From NCBI GenBank assembly GCA_944327625.1, contig CALVHL010000011.1, forward strand, positions 1-64,000: DNA of 64,000 bases, read 5' to 3'. Position 1 is the first letter of the stretch; every line of letters begins with the position of its first letter. Position numbers and translations under genes: made by a program. The stretch comes from an uncultured Clostridia bacterium. Its GTDB lineage: Bacteria > Bacillota > Clostridia > Christensenellales > Borkfalkiaceae. Positions 44,811 to 53,675 of the stretch are shown in pieces. The notes beneath the pieces were generated by a model, which saw only the letters and a program-made list of their open reading frames with translations, made no database searches and was not told the origin of the DNA.

Positions 44811-44835
44811 GCCGACCGCATTTCAAGCGGTCGGC
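44811..44835. terminator. bidirectional terminator between serS and the GT2-like gene
   Basis: GCCGACCGC (44811-44819), loop ATTTCAA and GCGGTCGGC (44827-44835). On the - strand it is followed by CTGATTTTTTTATTTTTTT, an excellent T-tract; on + by TGTCTTTATG. Confidence 0.88.
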
Positions 44836-44857
44836 TGTCTTTATGTCTAATGTAATT

Positions 44858-45688
44858 TTAAGGCGTAAATTTGAATTTGAGCGCCGTCATTATGGGTATT
44901 TTGGTGAACCTGTCCGCGCGTATCTTTTTGAGCGGGGCCTGTTTATAGTGCCTTTCGGCGTATTCGTACATCTTCGCGTCGGCGGCTTTGAGCGCGTCGT
45001 CGAACTCGGCGGCTTTGGCGGCAAAGTTCTTGTCGGCTACCGTCTTTCTTATGGCGGCGGAGTACGCCGCAGAAACCGAAGCGTAAATGGCGTCGAATGC
45101 AGACTTGTACATAAGCGAAGATATGCGCTTTCTCGGCGAATTGAACGTCCTGACGGCGATGATGAGCGAGGCGACGTAGTCGTCCCACCTGTCGCTTGCA
45201 AGCACGTTCTGTATTTCGTTGCCCGTCACGAAGGGCACAATCGTCACCTTTTTGACGCTCTTTGCGGCGACGAAGCAGTGGAGCGGTATGTCCGTATACT
45301 GCACTTCCGCAGACGATTTGCAGATATTCTTGAAAAGCTTGGCGTCTATTGCCGAGCAGAGCGCGAGGTCGCTGCGCATAAAGTGAATTATGCTGTCCTC
45401 GGCGTTCTCTATCATGCCGAGCAGCTTTTCAAACGCCTCGGCGTTCAGCCTCGTCTCGGGCGGCACGAGCACGATGAATTTGCCCTTCGCAAGCTGCGCG
45501 CTCACCTTGATGAACCGCGCATAGTCACTGAACGAAAGGTTGGTAAGTTCAAACGGCGCGGATTCGCAGTCGAGGTGACAGATTACCTCTATTCTGTCCG
45601 AATAGGGTTTGAGCGCTTCGAGGAGCGGTCGGCTCTTGTCCGTATTATCTCTGCTGAAAGTTAAAATTGAAAGTAATTTCTTCTGCAT
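44858..45688 (-). CDS. GT2-like glycosyltransferase-fold protein, function unknown
   Basis: A 276-residue soluble protein. The N-terminal half (LLSILTFSRDNTDKSRPLLE, then SFSDYARFIKVSAQLAKGKF followed by IVLVPPETRLN) looks like the nucleotide-sugar half of family 2 glycosyltransferases, with VPPET where DxD would be expected, so it may be degenerate. The C-terminal half is helical and Ala/Lys-rich. No signal peptide is seen. The -10 box is only five bases from the ATG and there is no Shine-Dalgarno site, which suggests a leaderless mRNA. It is divergent from the exonuclease gene at 45781. Confidence 0.5.
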   Translation of the reverse strand: MQKKLLSILTFSRDNTDKSRPLLEALKPYSDRIEVICHLDCESAPFELTNLSFSDYARFIKVSAQLAKGKFIVLVPPETRLNAEAFEKLLGMIENAEDSIIHFMRSDLALCSAIDAKLFKNICKSSAEVQYTDIPLHCFVAAKSVKKVTIVPFVTGNEIQNVLASDRWDDYVASLIIAVRTFNSPRKRISSLMYKSAFDAIYASVSAAYSAAIRKTVADKNFAAKAAEFDDALKAADAKMYEYAERHYKQAPLKKIRADRFTKIPIMTALKFKFTP

Positions 45689-45693
45689 AGTTA

Positions 45694-45723
45694 TATTATA
45701 CGACCGACTTTGTCAAAAGTCAA
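45694..45723 (-). promoter_or_regulatory. promoter placing the transcript start at the GT2-like start codon
   Basis: On the - strand TTGACT (45723 to 45718), an 18-base spacer and TATAAT (45699 to 45694). Five bases separate the -10 box from the ATG at 45688, so the mRNA should begin at or next to the start codon. Confidence 0.6.
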
Positions 45724-45744
45724 TAGGCAATCGCACTCGCGCGC

Positions 45745-45773
45745 TTGCCATTTTTCATGGGCTTTGATATAAT
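45745..45773 (+). promoter_or_regulatory. promoter placing the transcript start at the exonuclease start codon
   Basis: TTGCCA (45745-45750), a 17-base spacer ending in TGA, and TATAAT (45768-45773). Seven bases lie between the -10 box and the ATG at 45781 and no Shine-Dalgarno site is present, so a leaderless mRNA is expected. Confidence 0.7.
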
Positions 45774-45780
45774 ATAGCTT

Positions 45781-46734
45781 ATGAACCTGTTATTTTTCGA
45801 TATCGAGTGCGCCAGCGTCTACAAGACGAGCGCCAAGATATGCGCATTCGGCTACGTTCTCTGCGACGAAAATTTCAACATAATAAAGAAAGAGGATATT
45901 CTCATCAACCCCAAGGGCAAGTTTCACCTTACCGATGCCCGCGGCAATCGCGGCATAACGCTGCCTTACGAATACGACAAATTCAAGGAATATCCGCCCT
46001 TCACGCAGGTCTATCCCAAGATACGCGGGCTGCTCGAAGACAGAAATAATCTCGTCTACGGCCACGCGACGCACAACGACGTCAAGTATCTCGAATTGGA
46101 GACCAACCGCTTCCGCCTGCCGCCGCTGTCGTTCTCGTTTTCGGACAGTCAGCTCATGTATATGACGGCAATTGACGATTTCTCGCGGCAGTTCGGGCTG
46201 GAATACATAACCGAAAGTCTTGAAGTCGATTTCACGCCGCACCGCGCGGCGGACGATGCCTATGCGACTATGCGCGTCACCGAGGCGCTCTGCAAGAAAT
46301 ATTCCTGTGCCTGCAAAGAGCTTGACGCCGTGCTCGGCATTAAGCGCGGCAAGGTGGGCAATCACCGCATAACCCAGCCCGTCTCGGATAAATATATCGC
46401 CTATAAGGAGCGCGTCGAGCGCGAGAAAAAGGAGCGGTCGGAGCGCAGGGTAGAATTTTACGTTCATCTCAGCCGCTGCCGCAAAAAGAAGGGCGGCAGG
46501 CTTGCAGGCAGGACGTTCAATTTCTCCCGTCCGCTCGAAGACGACATAGCTAATTCCCTGCCGCTCGTCGACAGAATTTATGCGCTCGGCGGCGCTTACA
46601 CCCAGCGCCAGTCGCAGTGCAACGTATACGTCAGGGAGGACGGCGACGATACCGTCCGCACCCGCAATGCCGAAAAGAGCGTCGGCGTGGAGATAATCTC
46701 CCCCGACGAACTGAGGGAGCTTCTGCATGATTGA
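45781..46734 (+). CDS. DEDDh 3'-5' exonuclease with C-terminal BRCT domain
   Basis: A 317-residue protein. Residues 1-170 form a DnaQ/RNase T-like exonuclease with FFDIEC (Asp7, Glu9), GHATHNDVKYL (Asp100) and HRAADD (His154, Asp159). A basic linker (KERVEREKKERSERR) leads to a BRCT-like domain from about 240 (LAGRTFNFSRPLED, IYALGGAYTQRQSQCNVYV, GVEIISPDELRELL). Such proteins trim DNA or RNA 3' ends; the target is unknown. Its last 8 bases (ATGATTGA) overlap the next gene. Confidence 0.8.
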   Translation: MNLLFFDIECASVYKTSAKICAFGYVLCDENFNIIKKEDILINPKGKFHLTDARGNRGITLPYEYDKFKEYPPFTQVYPKIRGLLEDRNNLVYGHATHNDVKYLELETNRFRLPPLSFSFSDSQLMYMTAIDDFSRQFGLEYITESLEVDFTPHRAADDAYATMRVTEALCKKYSCACKELDAVLGIKRGKVGNHRITQPVSDKYIAYKERVEREKKERSERRVEFYVHLSRCRKKKGGRLAGRTFNFSRPLEDDIANSLPLVDRIYALGGAYTQRQSQCNVYVREDGDDTVRTRNAEKSVGVEIISPDELRELLHD

Positions 46735-48001
46735 ACTTCCCGAAAGCTTTAAAGAGCGAATGAAATTGCAACTCGGCGAACGGTACTACGATTTCATTGC
46801 GTCCTACGACCGCCCGCCCTGCAAGGCGATAAGGGTAAATACGCTTAAAATAAATGCGGACGACTTCGCCCGCATTTCGCCTTTTGCCCTGCGGCAGGTC
46901 GCGTGGGAGAGTGACGGCTTCTACGTCGACGAGGAGAAGGCGGGCAAGACCGTGCTCCACGCCGCTGGCGCGTACTACGTGCAGGAACCGTCTGCAATGT
47001 GCGCCGCGCCCCTTCTGGACGTGCGCGAGGGCGAGCGCGTGCTCGATCTCTGTTCCGCACCAGGCGGCAAGGGTACGCAGATGGCGCAGAAAATGCGCGG
47101 CAAGGGCATAATAGTGCTCAACGAAATAAACGACCGCCGCGCGAAAATACTCTCGTCCAACGTCGAACGGCTGGGCATAACCAACGCCGTCGTCACCTGC
47201 GCCTCGCCCGAAGAAATTTCGCGTGAATTTGCCGAATACTTCGACAAAGTACTCGTCGACGCGCCTTGCTCAGGCGAGGGAATGTTCAAGAAAGAGCCCA
47301 ACGCCATACCCGAATGGAGCGAGGCAAACGTCGCCGCCTGCGCTATAAGACAGCGCGGCATACTCGACTGCGCCGCAAAGTGCCTAAGGTCGGGCGGCAG
47401 GCTGGTATATTCGACCTGCACTTTCTCCCCCGAGGAGGACGAGTTGCAGACGGCAGATTTCCTCGCCCGTCATAAGGAATTTACCCTCATAACCCAAAAG
47501 AAGCTCTATCCGCACGAGATCGAGGGCGAGGGACACTATGCCGCTCTGTTTGAAAAGCAGGGCGGCGAGACGGGCGAAATGCGCCCCATAAAACGCAAAT
47601 CGCCGCCGAACAAGTCGGCGGCGGAATACGCTCTTTTCGAGCGTAACGCGCTTAAAACAAATTTTAAAAACCTGCACCTCAACGACAGCGTGCTTTACAG
47701 CCTGCCCGACGACTGCCCGCAGATTTCCCTGCATATATTGAGGGCGGGCGTGCGCCTCGGCGAGTTCAGGGGCGACAGGTTCGAGCCTGCTCACGCCCTC
47801 GCAATGTGCCTTGATGCCGATACGGCGCAATGCATAGCCGTAGACGAGCGCACGGCGCTTGCCTATCTCGGCGGCAACACCTTCGGCTGCGGCGACGAGA
47901 CGGGGTGGAGGGTAGTCACCTACCTCGGCTTTCCGCTCGGCTGGTGCAAGTGTGTAGGCGGCACGGCAAAAAATCACCTTCCCAAGGGGCTGAGAATTTA
48001 A
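46727..48001 (+). CDS. RsmF/RsmB-like rRNA cytosine-5-methyltransferase
   Basis: A 424-residue NOP2/Sun-family methyltransferase. The SAM site is LDLCSAPGGKGTQMA, the catalytic motifs VDAPCSGEGMFKK (Pro-Cys) and YSTCTFSPEEDE (second Cys). The region from about 290 to the end resembles the RsmF PUA-like C-terminal domain. It probably modifies 16S rRNA. It is translationally coupled to the exonuclease gene and its end overlaps the convergent acetyltransferase gene by 4 bases. Confidence 0.88.
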   Translation: MIELPESFKERMKLQLGERYYDFIASYDRPPCKAIRVNTLKINADDFARISPFALRQVAWESDGFYVDEEKAGKTVLHAAGAYYVQEPSAMCAAPLLDVREGERVLDLCSAPGGKGTQMAQKMRGKGIIVLNEINDRRAKILSSNVERLGITNAVVTCASPEEISREFAEYFDKVLVDAPCSGEGMFKKEPNAIPEWSEANVAACAIRQRGILDCAAKCLRSGGRLVYSTCTFSPEEDELQTADFLARHKEFTLITQKKLYPHEIEGEGHYAALFEKQGGETGEMRPIKRKSPPNKSAAEYALFERNALKTNFKNLHLNDSVLYSLPDDCPQISLHILRAGVRLGEFRGDRFEPAHALAMCLDADTAQCIAVDERTALAYLGGNTFGCGDETGWRVVTYLGFPLGWCKCVGGTAKNHLPKGLRI

Positions 48002-48525
48002 AGCTTCAAGCCCTTGTAAAAACTCTCGTACAGCGTCCTTTTGAGGTCGGCGAACTCGTCTTCGCCGACCTTTTTGCCGCTCGTCATAATCATAAGCCTC
48101 AGGGACTGTCTGCCCTCGCCGAGGGCGGGCTGGCGATATTCGTATTCGTTGAGGAAGAAGCCGTTTCGCGTATAGAAATTTATCCGCCTTATCGCCTGCT
48201 CGGTAACAGGTGGCTCGACTTCTAGACAAATCGTCATATCCCTGCGGATCGCCCTCAGTTCTTCAAGTATGCGCCCGCCGAGCCCGCGGCTGCGCAGCGA
48301 TTTATCCACCGCCAGGTGCTCGATAAAGGCTATTTTATCGTTCTCCCAGAAGCAGACGAAGGCGATTACGCCCCCGTCGTCGCCGTTGACTACCGAGATG
48401 TTGTAAAGGTCGTTTTCAAGCAGCGCTTTCTGTCCCTCGTAACTTCTGTATTCGTCGACGGGGAAGCTGTCCCGCATGAGCGCGAACACCTCGTCGAACT
48501 GACTTTCTTTCATTACTTCAAGCAT
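47998..48525 (-). CDS. GNAT family N-acetyltransferase
   Basis: A 175-residue GCN5-type acetyltransferase. Motif A is VDKSLRSRGLGGRILEEL, following the strand IAFIEHLAV; motif B is near INFYTRNGFFLNEYEY. Substrate unknown. The ATG at 48525 (MLEVMKESQF) is chosen because AAGGA lies seven bases upstream; the frame extends further to 48588 without support. Confidence 0.85.
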   Translation of the reverse strand: MLEVMKESQFDEVFALMRDSFPVDEYRSYEGQKALLENDLYNISVVNGDDGGVIAFVCFWENDKIAFIEHLAVDKSLRSRGLGGRILEELRAIRRDMTICLEVEPPVTEQAIRRINFYTRNGFFLNEYEYRQPALGEGRQSLRLMIMTSGKKVGEDEFADLKRTLYESFYKGLKL

Positions 48526-48569
48526 ATTTTTTCCTTCCGCCGCACAAAGATAATGCGCGAAAAACTTAC

Positions 48570-48602
48570 AAAAAGCGCCCCGCTGCAATCAAGCAGCAGG
48601 GC
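48570..48602 (-). terminator. terminator of the large surface protein gene
   Basis: On the - strand GCCCTGCTGC, loop TTGATT and GCAGCGGGGC (48602 to 48577) form ten pairs with one G-U, followed by GCTTTTTGT. Confidence 0.85.
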
Positions 48603-48620
48603 GTCCTCTGTCTTTAAGGT

Positions 48621-51600
48621 TTATTCCTTATCTTCCCCGTCGGAGGTTTCGCCGTCGCCGCCCTTGTCGGTCTCGGACTCGTCCCCTGCGGGCTCTGCCT
48701 CGCTCTCTGCGTGCGTTTCGGCTTCGCCGCCTTCTTCCGAAGTCGTTTCTTCAACCGCGCCGTCGGTTACGACGTCGTCGGAGGGAGCGGTTGCGCCCTC
48801 GTCTTTGAGCTCGGGCATTTCGCCGTTTGCCTTGACGTACTTCCTTACATAGCGCTTGTTCTTGTTGAAGTTATAGCTGTTCTTGCCGGCGGTCTTCTTG
48901 CGCCTGTGCTTCTTTACGAGGTCTCTTACGACTATGCCGATGATGGCGATGAGTATTGCGATGACGATAGCGATGGAAGCCGCAAGCAGCCAGATATTGG
49001 TATCGCTGTCGTCGGTATCCTCGTCGGTATCTTCCTCGACGTCCGTCGAACCCGAAAGCTCAATCGACTTGTCGACTACCGAATAGTCTATGAATGCCGA
49101 CATGAGTATTTCGTCGCCGCCGATCGTGTCGTCCTCAATTTTGAGGAAGCCGAGGCTCTCGGTGTAGTCGCTGTAAGTGTAAGCGTAGCCGGTTGCGTCC
49201 TCGTCGGCGGTCTCTGCGTTGAAGGGAACGTAGGTTGCCGAATCGTAGAGGGTGTAGGTGTAGTAGGTTGCCGAGTAGTTGTAGATGTCGCTCTTGGTAC
49301 CTGCAAGCTTCTCATAATCGGCAATCGTACCGTCGTTGTCTGCAAGCTGAGTATCGATTACGCTCTTGTACTCGTCTATGATGTTGTTCGTGTAGTGCGA
49401 AACGAGCGAGTTATACGTCGTCTCGTCGACGCTTGCCACGCTGTGGTCGAACAGTACGTAGCTGCCGTCTGCCTGTCCGCTCGTCTCCTCGTCGCGGAAA
49501 CCGCTCCAGAGTTCGAGCCTGTAGCTCGTCGCAGTGCTGCCGCCGTGTACGTAGAAGGTAACGGTTACCCACTTGCCGGCGTACTTGGCTGCGCCTTCGC
49601 TCGTCCTTGCGTCTATCGTGAAGTGGTATGCGTCGGGCGTCGTCGAAGTATTGTCGTATCTAAGCTCTGCAACCGAAGTATCTATGCCGTAAACGATATT
49701 TTCTTCGTCCGCAACGCCGTCTACCATATAGTAGTAGGTTGCCTTTTCGCCTATGCCTGCATTGTACTTGTAGACCTTGGCGGTATTCTCGCCTGCAATG
49801 AGGTAGTGGGGTGCGTAATTGGTCTGCTGAGCGTCTGCGTAATAGGTCTCGCCCTGAACGAGGTCGTTGAAGTTGACCTTATTGCCTTCTGCATCGTAGA
49901 AGTCTTCGTGCTCGAATTCAGAGTCGTAGTACTTTTCGAGGTTGTAGAAGTTAGCGTAGAGCTTGCCGTCGGTGCCGTTCTCGTACAGACCGTCGTCGCG
50001 GAGCTTGTAAGCGATATTTGCCCTCAGTTCTGCAACGCTTGCGCCTTCCGCGGGTTCGCCCTTGAGGATATTGCCGTCGTCGTCATACCAGAAGGTATAT
50101 GCGGGCAGGTCATAGCTGAGTACCTGCTTGGAGGCAGGATCGGTATCTACGAGGTAGATATTTGCAACCGCGCCTGCGCTTACCTTGACTCTTACGCTTA
50201 TAGCCGTATATCCGCTCGACGAAACGCTGCCGCTCGTGCCGATGTAACCATAGTTATATATCGCCTCGGCTTTGTCTGCAAAGCTTCTCAACGTGTTGAC
50301 GATGATGAGGGGCTGTACGGAATATCTGCCCGCAAGCGTGTTCCATATCTCGTCGTTGTCGTTGAGGTTTTTGAGCGCCGTTATTGCACTGTACCACTCG
50401 CAGCCCTTGTATGCGTCGAGGTATTCCTTATTTATAAGACCTGCATAGGGGTTTCTGTTGCTCTCGTCGTAATCGGGCTGAGGATTGTTGAGGTTTACCA
50501 CCTCGGCGCTCGCGCCGTTTACGCCCGTATAGTTGGAAGGAATTGCAACCGTCTCCTTGATGGCGTTCGCGTCGGCCTGCTCGCTGTCGAAGTAGGAGGA
50601 GGAGAAGTCCTCGCTGTCGCTGAGCGAAAGCGTTGCGACGTAGCTGCCCGAGGAAGTATAGCCGTAGACGTCCTCGTCGAGCTCTATTACCGACATATTG
50701 GCAACTGCCAGCCAGCCTGCCTTATAGGAAGAAGAAGTTGTGCCCTGAATGGTCGTCTCGCCGAAGTTTACGACGATTTTGAACGAGCTCTCGTTCTCGG
50801 TGGTGTTTGCAACCCTGACGAAGCACTGAACCCAGCCGTTGTAGACGTCTTCTTCGTCGTTTATCGTCGTCGTGCCGACGGTCGTCGTATCTATCGTGAA
50901 GTTGGAGAGGTTGTCCTCGTCGTTAATGTCCTTGACGGATACGGTAGCGGCGGTACTGCCGTTCATATCGAAGGTCTTTACCCAGAAGGATACGAGCACG
51001 TATTCGTCCTCGCCGAGGGTGAATGCGTCGTTGGTTATCTCCGCCTGGTAAGCCGCGCCGTCCGCGCTGAGCATTACGAGCGCTTCGGTGCTGCCGTCCT
51101 CAACTCCGGGCAGGGTAGCCGCCGTTTTGAGCGCGTCGGTGAGTATGGTCGAATATTTGCCGCCGAGCGTCGTCGACCAGTTCTCCGCGTCGGTTATGCC
51201 GAGCGTTGCAAGCAGGTCGTCTTTCGTGGTCAGACCGTTGTTTGTAAGTTTGGAGGGGAGGTATGCGCTCGATGCGCCGCTCGACGTGTTGAGGTCGGAA
51301 ACTCCCGACGTTGCATAGTCGATGTTATGCGAGGAGACGTAGCTTCCCGTGTTGTTCTTATCGACCGTAAGTCCTGCCGTCACGCTGTCGCTTCCGAAGG
51401 GAATGAACGTCTTGGTCGAATAGCTTGCAAGGTCGATATAGAAATATCTGTCTGCGAAATTGTTTTCTTTTACGTTCTCGACGAGTTCGCCGTCCGCGCC
51501 GTTTGTCTGCGAGACTTCCCTGTCAACCCTGAACTCGCTCTTTCCGTCGGGCGAGAGGGGAAGATAGGTAGAGTTCTTGACGAGGCCGTCGAAATAGTCG

Positions 51601-52679
51601 TCGCCGTTATCGCCGTTTACGGCTTCCCTCAAAAGCGTGCCGTTCTTGTACTTGGTCATCGTCACGTCGTCGAAGAAGGCATAGCCCTCGACGGTGTAGA
51701 TGTCGTCCTCGCCGAGGCCGAGGGTGATGGTCACCGTCGTCTCCGCAAAGCTCGACGCTTCGACGTAGATGGTATATTCAACCCAGCCGTTGTTTTCGCC
51801 GTCGGGGTTAAGTTTTTCGGTGTCGATGTTCCTTATCTTGAAGCTGTCGAGGTCGTTGCCGCCTACCGTCGTGGCAACCTCGATATAGGCGCCTCTCTCG
51901 CCGTTGACGGGCGTTCTCGAATTGTCCGAACCGTCGAAGTAGAGGTCGCTCGTCTTAACCCATACGGAAATCTCCGCCGCCGTGCTCGCTTCGAGCGTCA
52001 CCGTCGTGGAGGAGCTGTAATAGCTCTCCGTGCCCGTGTAATAGCTCTTGCGGTAGTTGTGCAGCATGAGCACCGAGGTTTCGAGCGGCGTTTTAAGCTC
52101 CTCGTCGAGATAGAGGTTGCCGTCCTCGTCCTCGTAGGTCGTGACTTTATTGCCGTCGAGGTCCAGCACGTTGCCCTCGTCGTCATAGCTGTAAAGGTGG
52201 GTTAAGGGGTTATCGATGTACTGATAATCGTCGGTCGTCGCGTCGCTGTCCGTAGCGTCGTGAGGGTTGGAGAAGGGCAGATCGTCCGTCAGGGCGTTGT
52301 TGTAATCGACCTTGTCCTCATCGTCGCTGTCGAGGTCGTCGTTATTTTCCAGCTTTTCGGGCATGGATGTATCGGTCATGTAGTCCCAACTCTTTTTGCT
52401 CGTGTCGATTATGCCCGACATCGAGTTGGAGGAGTTGCCCGTCGTGCCGCCCGACCAGTTATCCGGCGAGCTTATGAAATAAATGCCGTCATTGTCGTCG
52501 TAAAATTCAAAGTTGCCGTTCTTGATGAGCTGGGTATCCTGTCTCGTGCTTGTGTTCTCGTCCTCGTCGTCTTCATCGGTTGTCGAGCAAGCGGGGGTAA
52601 AGACGAGCGCGCAAGTGGTCGCTACCGCAGCCGCGCCGGTCAGCAATTTTCTGAATTTTGCCTTGTTCTTTTCGTTCAT
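48621..52679 (-). CDS. giant membrane-anchored surface protein, function unknown
   Basis: A 1352-residue protein. The N-terminus MNEKNKAKFRKLLTGAAAVA, then FTPAC, is a signal peptide with a lipoprotein-like cysteine (Cys31), although the residue three before it is Thr rather than Leu. The long extracellular part is rich in Asp, Thr and Ser and contains at least three beta-rich modules in which an [SV][VF]WVKT-like strand and a GWV[EQ]-type strand recur (ISVWVKTSDLYF, VSFWVKTFDMNG, GWVEYTIYV, GWVQCFVRV), similar to carbohydrate-binding jelly rolls. A transmembrane helix at about 1229-1251 is followed by a basic stretch (KKHRRKK) and an acidic tail. Start 52679 has AAGGTG in front. No catalytic motif was recognised. 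Confidence 0.7.
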   Translation of the reverse strand: MNEKNKAKFRKLLTGAAAVATTCALVFTPACSTTDEDDEDENTSTRQDTQLIKNGNFEFYDDNDGIYFISSPDNWSGGTTGNSSNSMSGIIDTSKKSWDYMTDTSMPEKLENNDDLDSDDEDKVDYNNALTDDLPFSNPHDATDSDATTDDYQYIDNPLTHLYSYDDEGNVLDLDGNKVTTYEDEDGNLYLDEELKTPLETSVLMLHNYRKSYYTGTESYYSSSTTVTLEASTAAEISVWVKTSDLYFDGSDNSRTPVNGERGAYIEVATTVGGNDLDSFKIRNIDTEKLNPDGENNGWVEYTIYVEASSFAETTVTITLGLGEDDIYTVEGYAFFDDVTMTKYKNGTLLREAVNGDNGDDYFDGLVKNSTYLPLSPDGKSEFRVDREVSQTNGADGELVENVKENNFADRYFYIDLASYSTKTFIPFGSDSVTAGLTVDKNNTGSYVSSHNIDYATSGVSDLNTSSGASSAYLPSKLTNNGLTTKDDLLATLGITDAENWSTTLGGKYSTILTDALKTAATLPGVEDGSTEALVMLSADGAAYQAEITNDAFTLGEDEYVLVSFWVKTFDMNGSTAATVSVKDINDEDNLSNFTIDTTTVGTTTINDEEDVYNGWVQCFVRVANTTENESSFKIVVNFGETTIQGTTSSSYKAGWLAVANMSVIELDEDVYGYTSSGSYVATLSLSDSEDFSSSYFDSEQADANAIKETVAIPSNYTGVNGASAEVVNLNNPQPDYDESNRNPYAGLINKEYLDAYKGCEWYSAITALKNLNDNDEIWNTLAGRYSVQPLIIVNTLRSFADKAEAIYNYGYIGTSGSVSSSGYTAISVRVKVSAGAVANIYLVDTDPASKQVLSYDLPAYTFWYDDDGNILKGEPAEGASVAELRANIAYKLRDDGLYENGTDGKLYANFYNLEKYYDSEFEHEDFYDAEGNKVNFNDLVQGETYYADAQQTNYAPHYLIAGENTAKVYKYNAGIGEKATYYYMVDGVADEENIVYGIDTSVAELRYDNTSTTPDAYHFTIDARTSEGAAKYAGKWVTVTFYVHGGSTATSYRLELWSGFRDEETSGQADGSYVLFDHSVASVDETTYNSLVSHYTNNIIDEYKSVIDTQLADNDGTIADYEKLAGTKSDIYNYSATYYTYTLYDSATYVPFNAETADEDATGYAYTYSDYTESLGFLKIEDDTIGGDEILMSAFIDYSVVDKSIELSGSTDVEEDTDEDTDDSDTNIWLLAASIAIVIAILIAIIGIVVRDLVKKHRRKKTAGKNSYNFNKNKRYVRKYVKANGEMPELKDEGATAPSDDVVTDGAVEETTSEEGGEAETHAESEAEPAGDESETDKGGDGETSDGEDKE

Positions 52680-52773
52680 ATAACACCTTACTGAATTGTT
52701 AGTTGCAGAGATTACGGTAATGCGTTGCGCGTGACGCGCGCGCCCTGCGCCGCATTTCCTTTCATACCCTATC

Positions 52774-52802
52774 ATTTTAATATAAAACCATATTTTTGGC
52801 AA
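52774..52802 (-). promoter_or_regulatory. promoter of the large surface protein gene
   Basis: On the - strand TTGCCA (52802 to 52797), a 17-base spacer and TAAAAT (52779 to 52774). The leader would be about 88 bases. Confidence 0.65.
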
Positions 52803-52909
52803 CTGATTATCGCCTTCAAAGTTCTAAAAAAATTCATTATTAAAAATTTTTTGCAGAAAATATAGTCAGGAATGTCTGTTTTACACAAAATTTTCACTAA
52901 GAGGCGGTT

Positions 52910-53266
52910 ATGGGCGATAAGATGAGGCGGATACTGTGCGGTCTCGGCACGGGCGCGGCGAACGGACTGTTCGGCGGAGGCGGGGGAATGATAGCCGTTC
53001 CCCTGCTCAAATCGGCGGCAAAATATTCTGAAAAGGAGGCGCACGCGACGGCAATACTCGTCATCGCGCCGCTCTGCGCGATAAGCGCGGCGATATACTC
53101 TTTCGGCGGGTTCTTCGACAAGTCGGTCGTCATTCCCGCGGCGATTGGCAATATTTTCGGCGGGCTCGTCGGCGCGGCTCTGCTCGACAAACTTCCCGCC
53201 GTCTGGGTAAAGGCGGCTTTCGTCGCCCTCATGCTCGCGGCGGGCATAAGGATGCTCGTCGGCTGA
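52910..53266 (+). CDS. TSUP (TauE/SafE) family permease, first half-size gene
   Basis: A 118-residue membrane protein with the family motif GAANGLFGGGGGMIAVPLL and about four hydrophobic segments. Full TSUP transporters have eight helices in two homologous halves; here two consecutive genes each encode one half. This arrangement occurs in other Clostridia, so it is probably not a broken gene. Substrate (sulfite, sulfonates or other anions) is unknown. AGAGGCGG lies in front of the ATG. Confidence 0.82.
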   Translation: MGDKMRRILCGLGTGAANGLFGGGGGMIAVPLLKSAAKYSEKEAHATAILVIAPLCAISAAIYSFGGFFDKSVVIPAAIGNIFGGLVGAALLDKLPAVWVKAAFVALMLAAGIRMLVG

Positions 53267-53267
53267 T

Positions 53268-53675
53268 ATGTCGTTCATATTATATCTTCTCGCGGGCTTT
53301 GTTTCGGGTATGCTCGGCGGAATGGGCATGGGCGGCGGAACGGTGCTCATACCCGTTCTTACAATCTTTCTCGGCGTCAGCCAGCACGTCGCGCAGGCGA
53401 CCAACGTCATCGCCTTTCTGCCGATGGCGGCGTTCGCCCTGCCCAGACACAAAAAGAGCGGGTATTTAAGGTCCGACGGCCTCGCCCTCGTCATAATACC
53501 CGCTCTCATCTCGTCCGTAATTTTCAGTTTTTTGGCTACGATAGTCGGCGGCGACGCTTTAAGACAGCTTTTCGGCGCGTTCCTCGTCGCGCTCGCCGTG
53601 CGCGGCGCGCTCTCGCTCAAAGACGACATAGTCGCCCGCAAAAAGGGCAAAACAAAGTCGTCATCTGCCGAATAA
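53268..53675 (+). CDS. TSUP (TauE/SafE) family permease, second half-size gene
   Basis: A 135-residue membrane protein with the second-half motif GFVSGMLGGMGMGGGTVLIPV and ATNVIAFLPMAA, about four hydrophobic segments and a basic C-terminus (RKKGKTKSSS). It starts one base after the first half and likely forms a heterodimeric transporter with it. Its last 15 bases overlap the convergent flippase gene. Confidence 0.82.
   Translation: MSFILYLLAGFVSGMLGGMGMGGGTVLIPVLTIFLGVSQHVAQATNVIAFLPMAAFALPRHKKSGYLRSDGLALVIIPALISSVIFSFLATIVGGDALRQLFGAFLVALAVRGALSLKDDIVARKKGKTKSSSAE

Noticed and set aside
48711-52205. A 1164-codon open frame on the + strand opposite the large surface protein
   Set aside because: It is antisense to a real gene in a register that avoids stops because of its GAC/TCG-rich codons. 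It has no ribosome-binding site, domain or membrane logic; the - strand product has a signal peptide, a membrane helix, a promoter and a terminator.
52910-53675. Frameshifted single TSUP transporter
   Set aside because: Each half has its own start and the second starts one base after the first stop; the same two-gene layout is known in other Clostridia, so it is probably natural.
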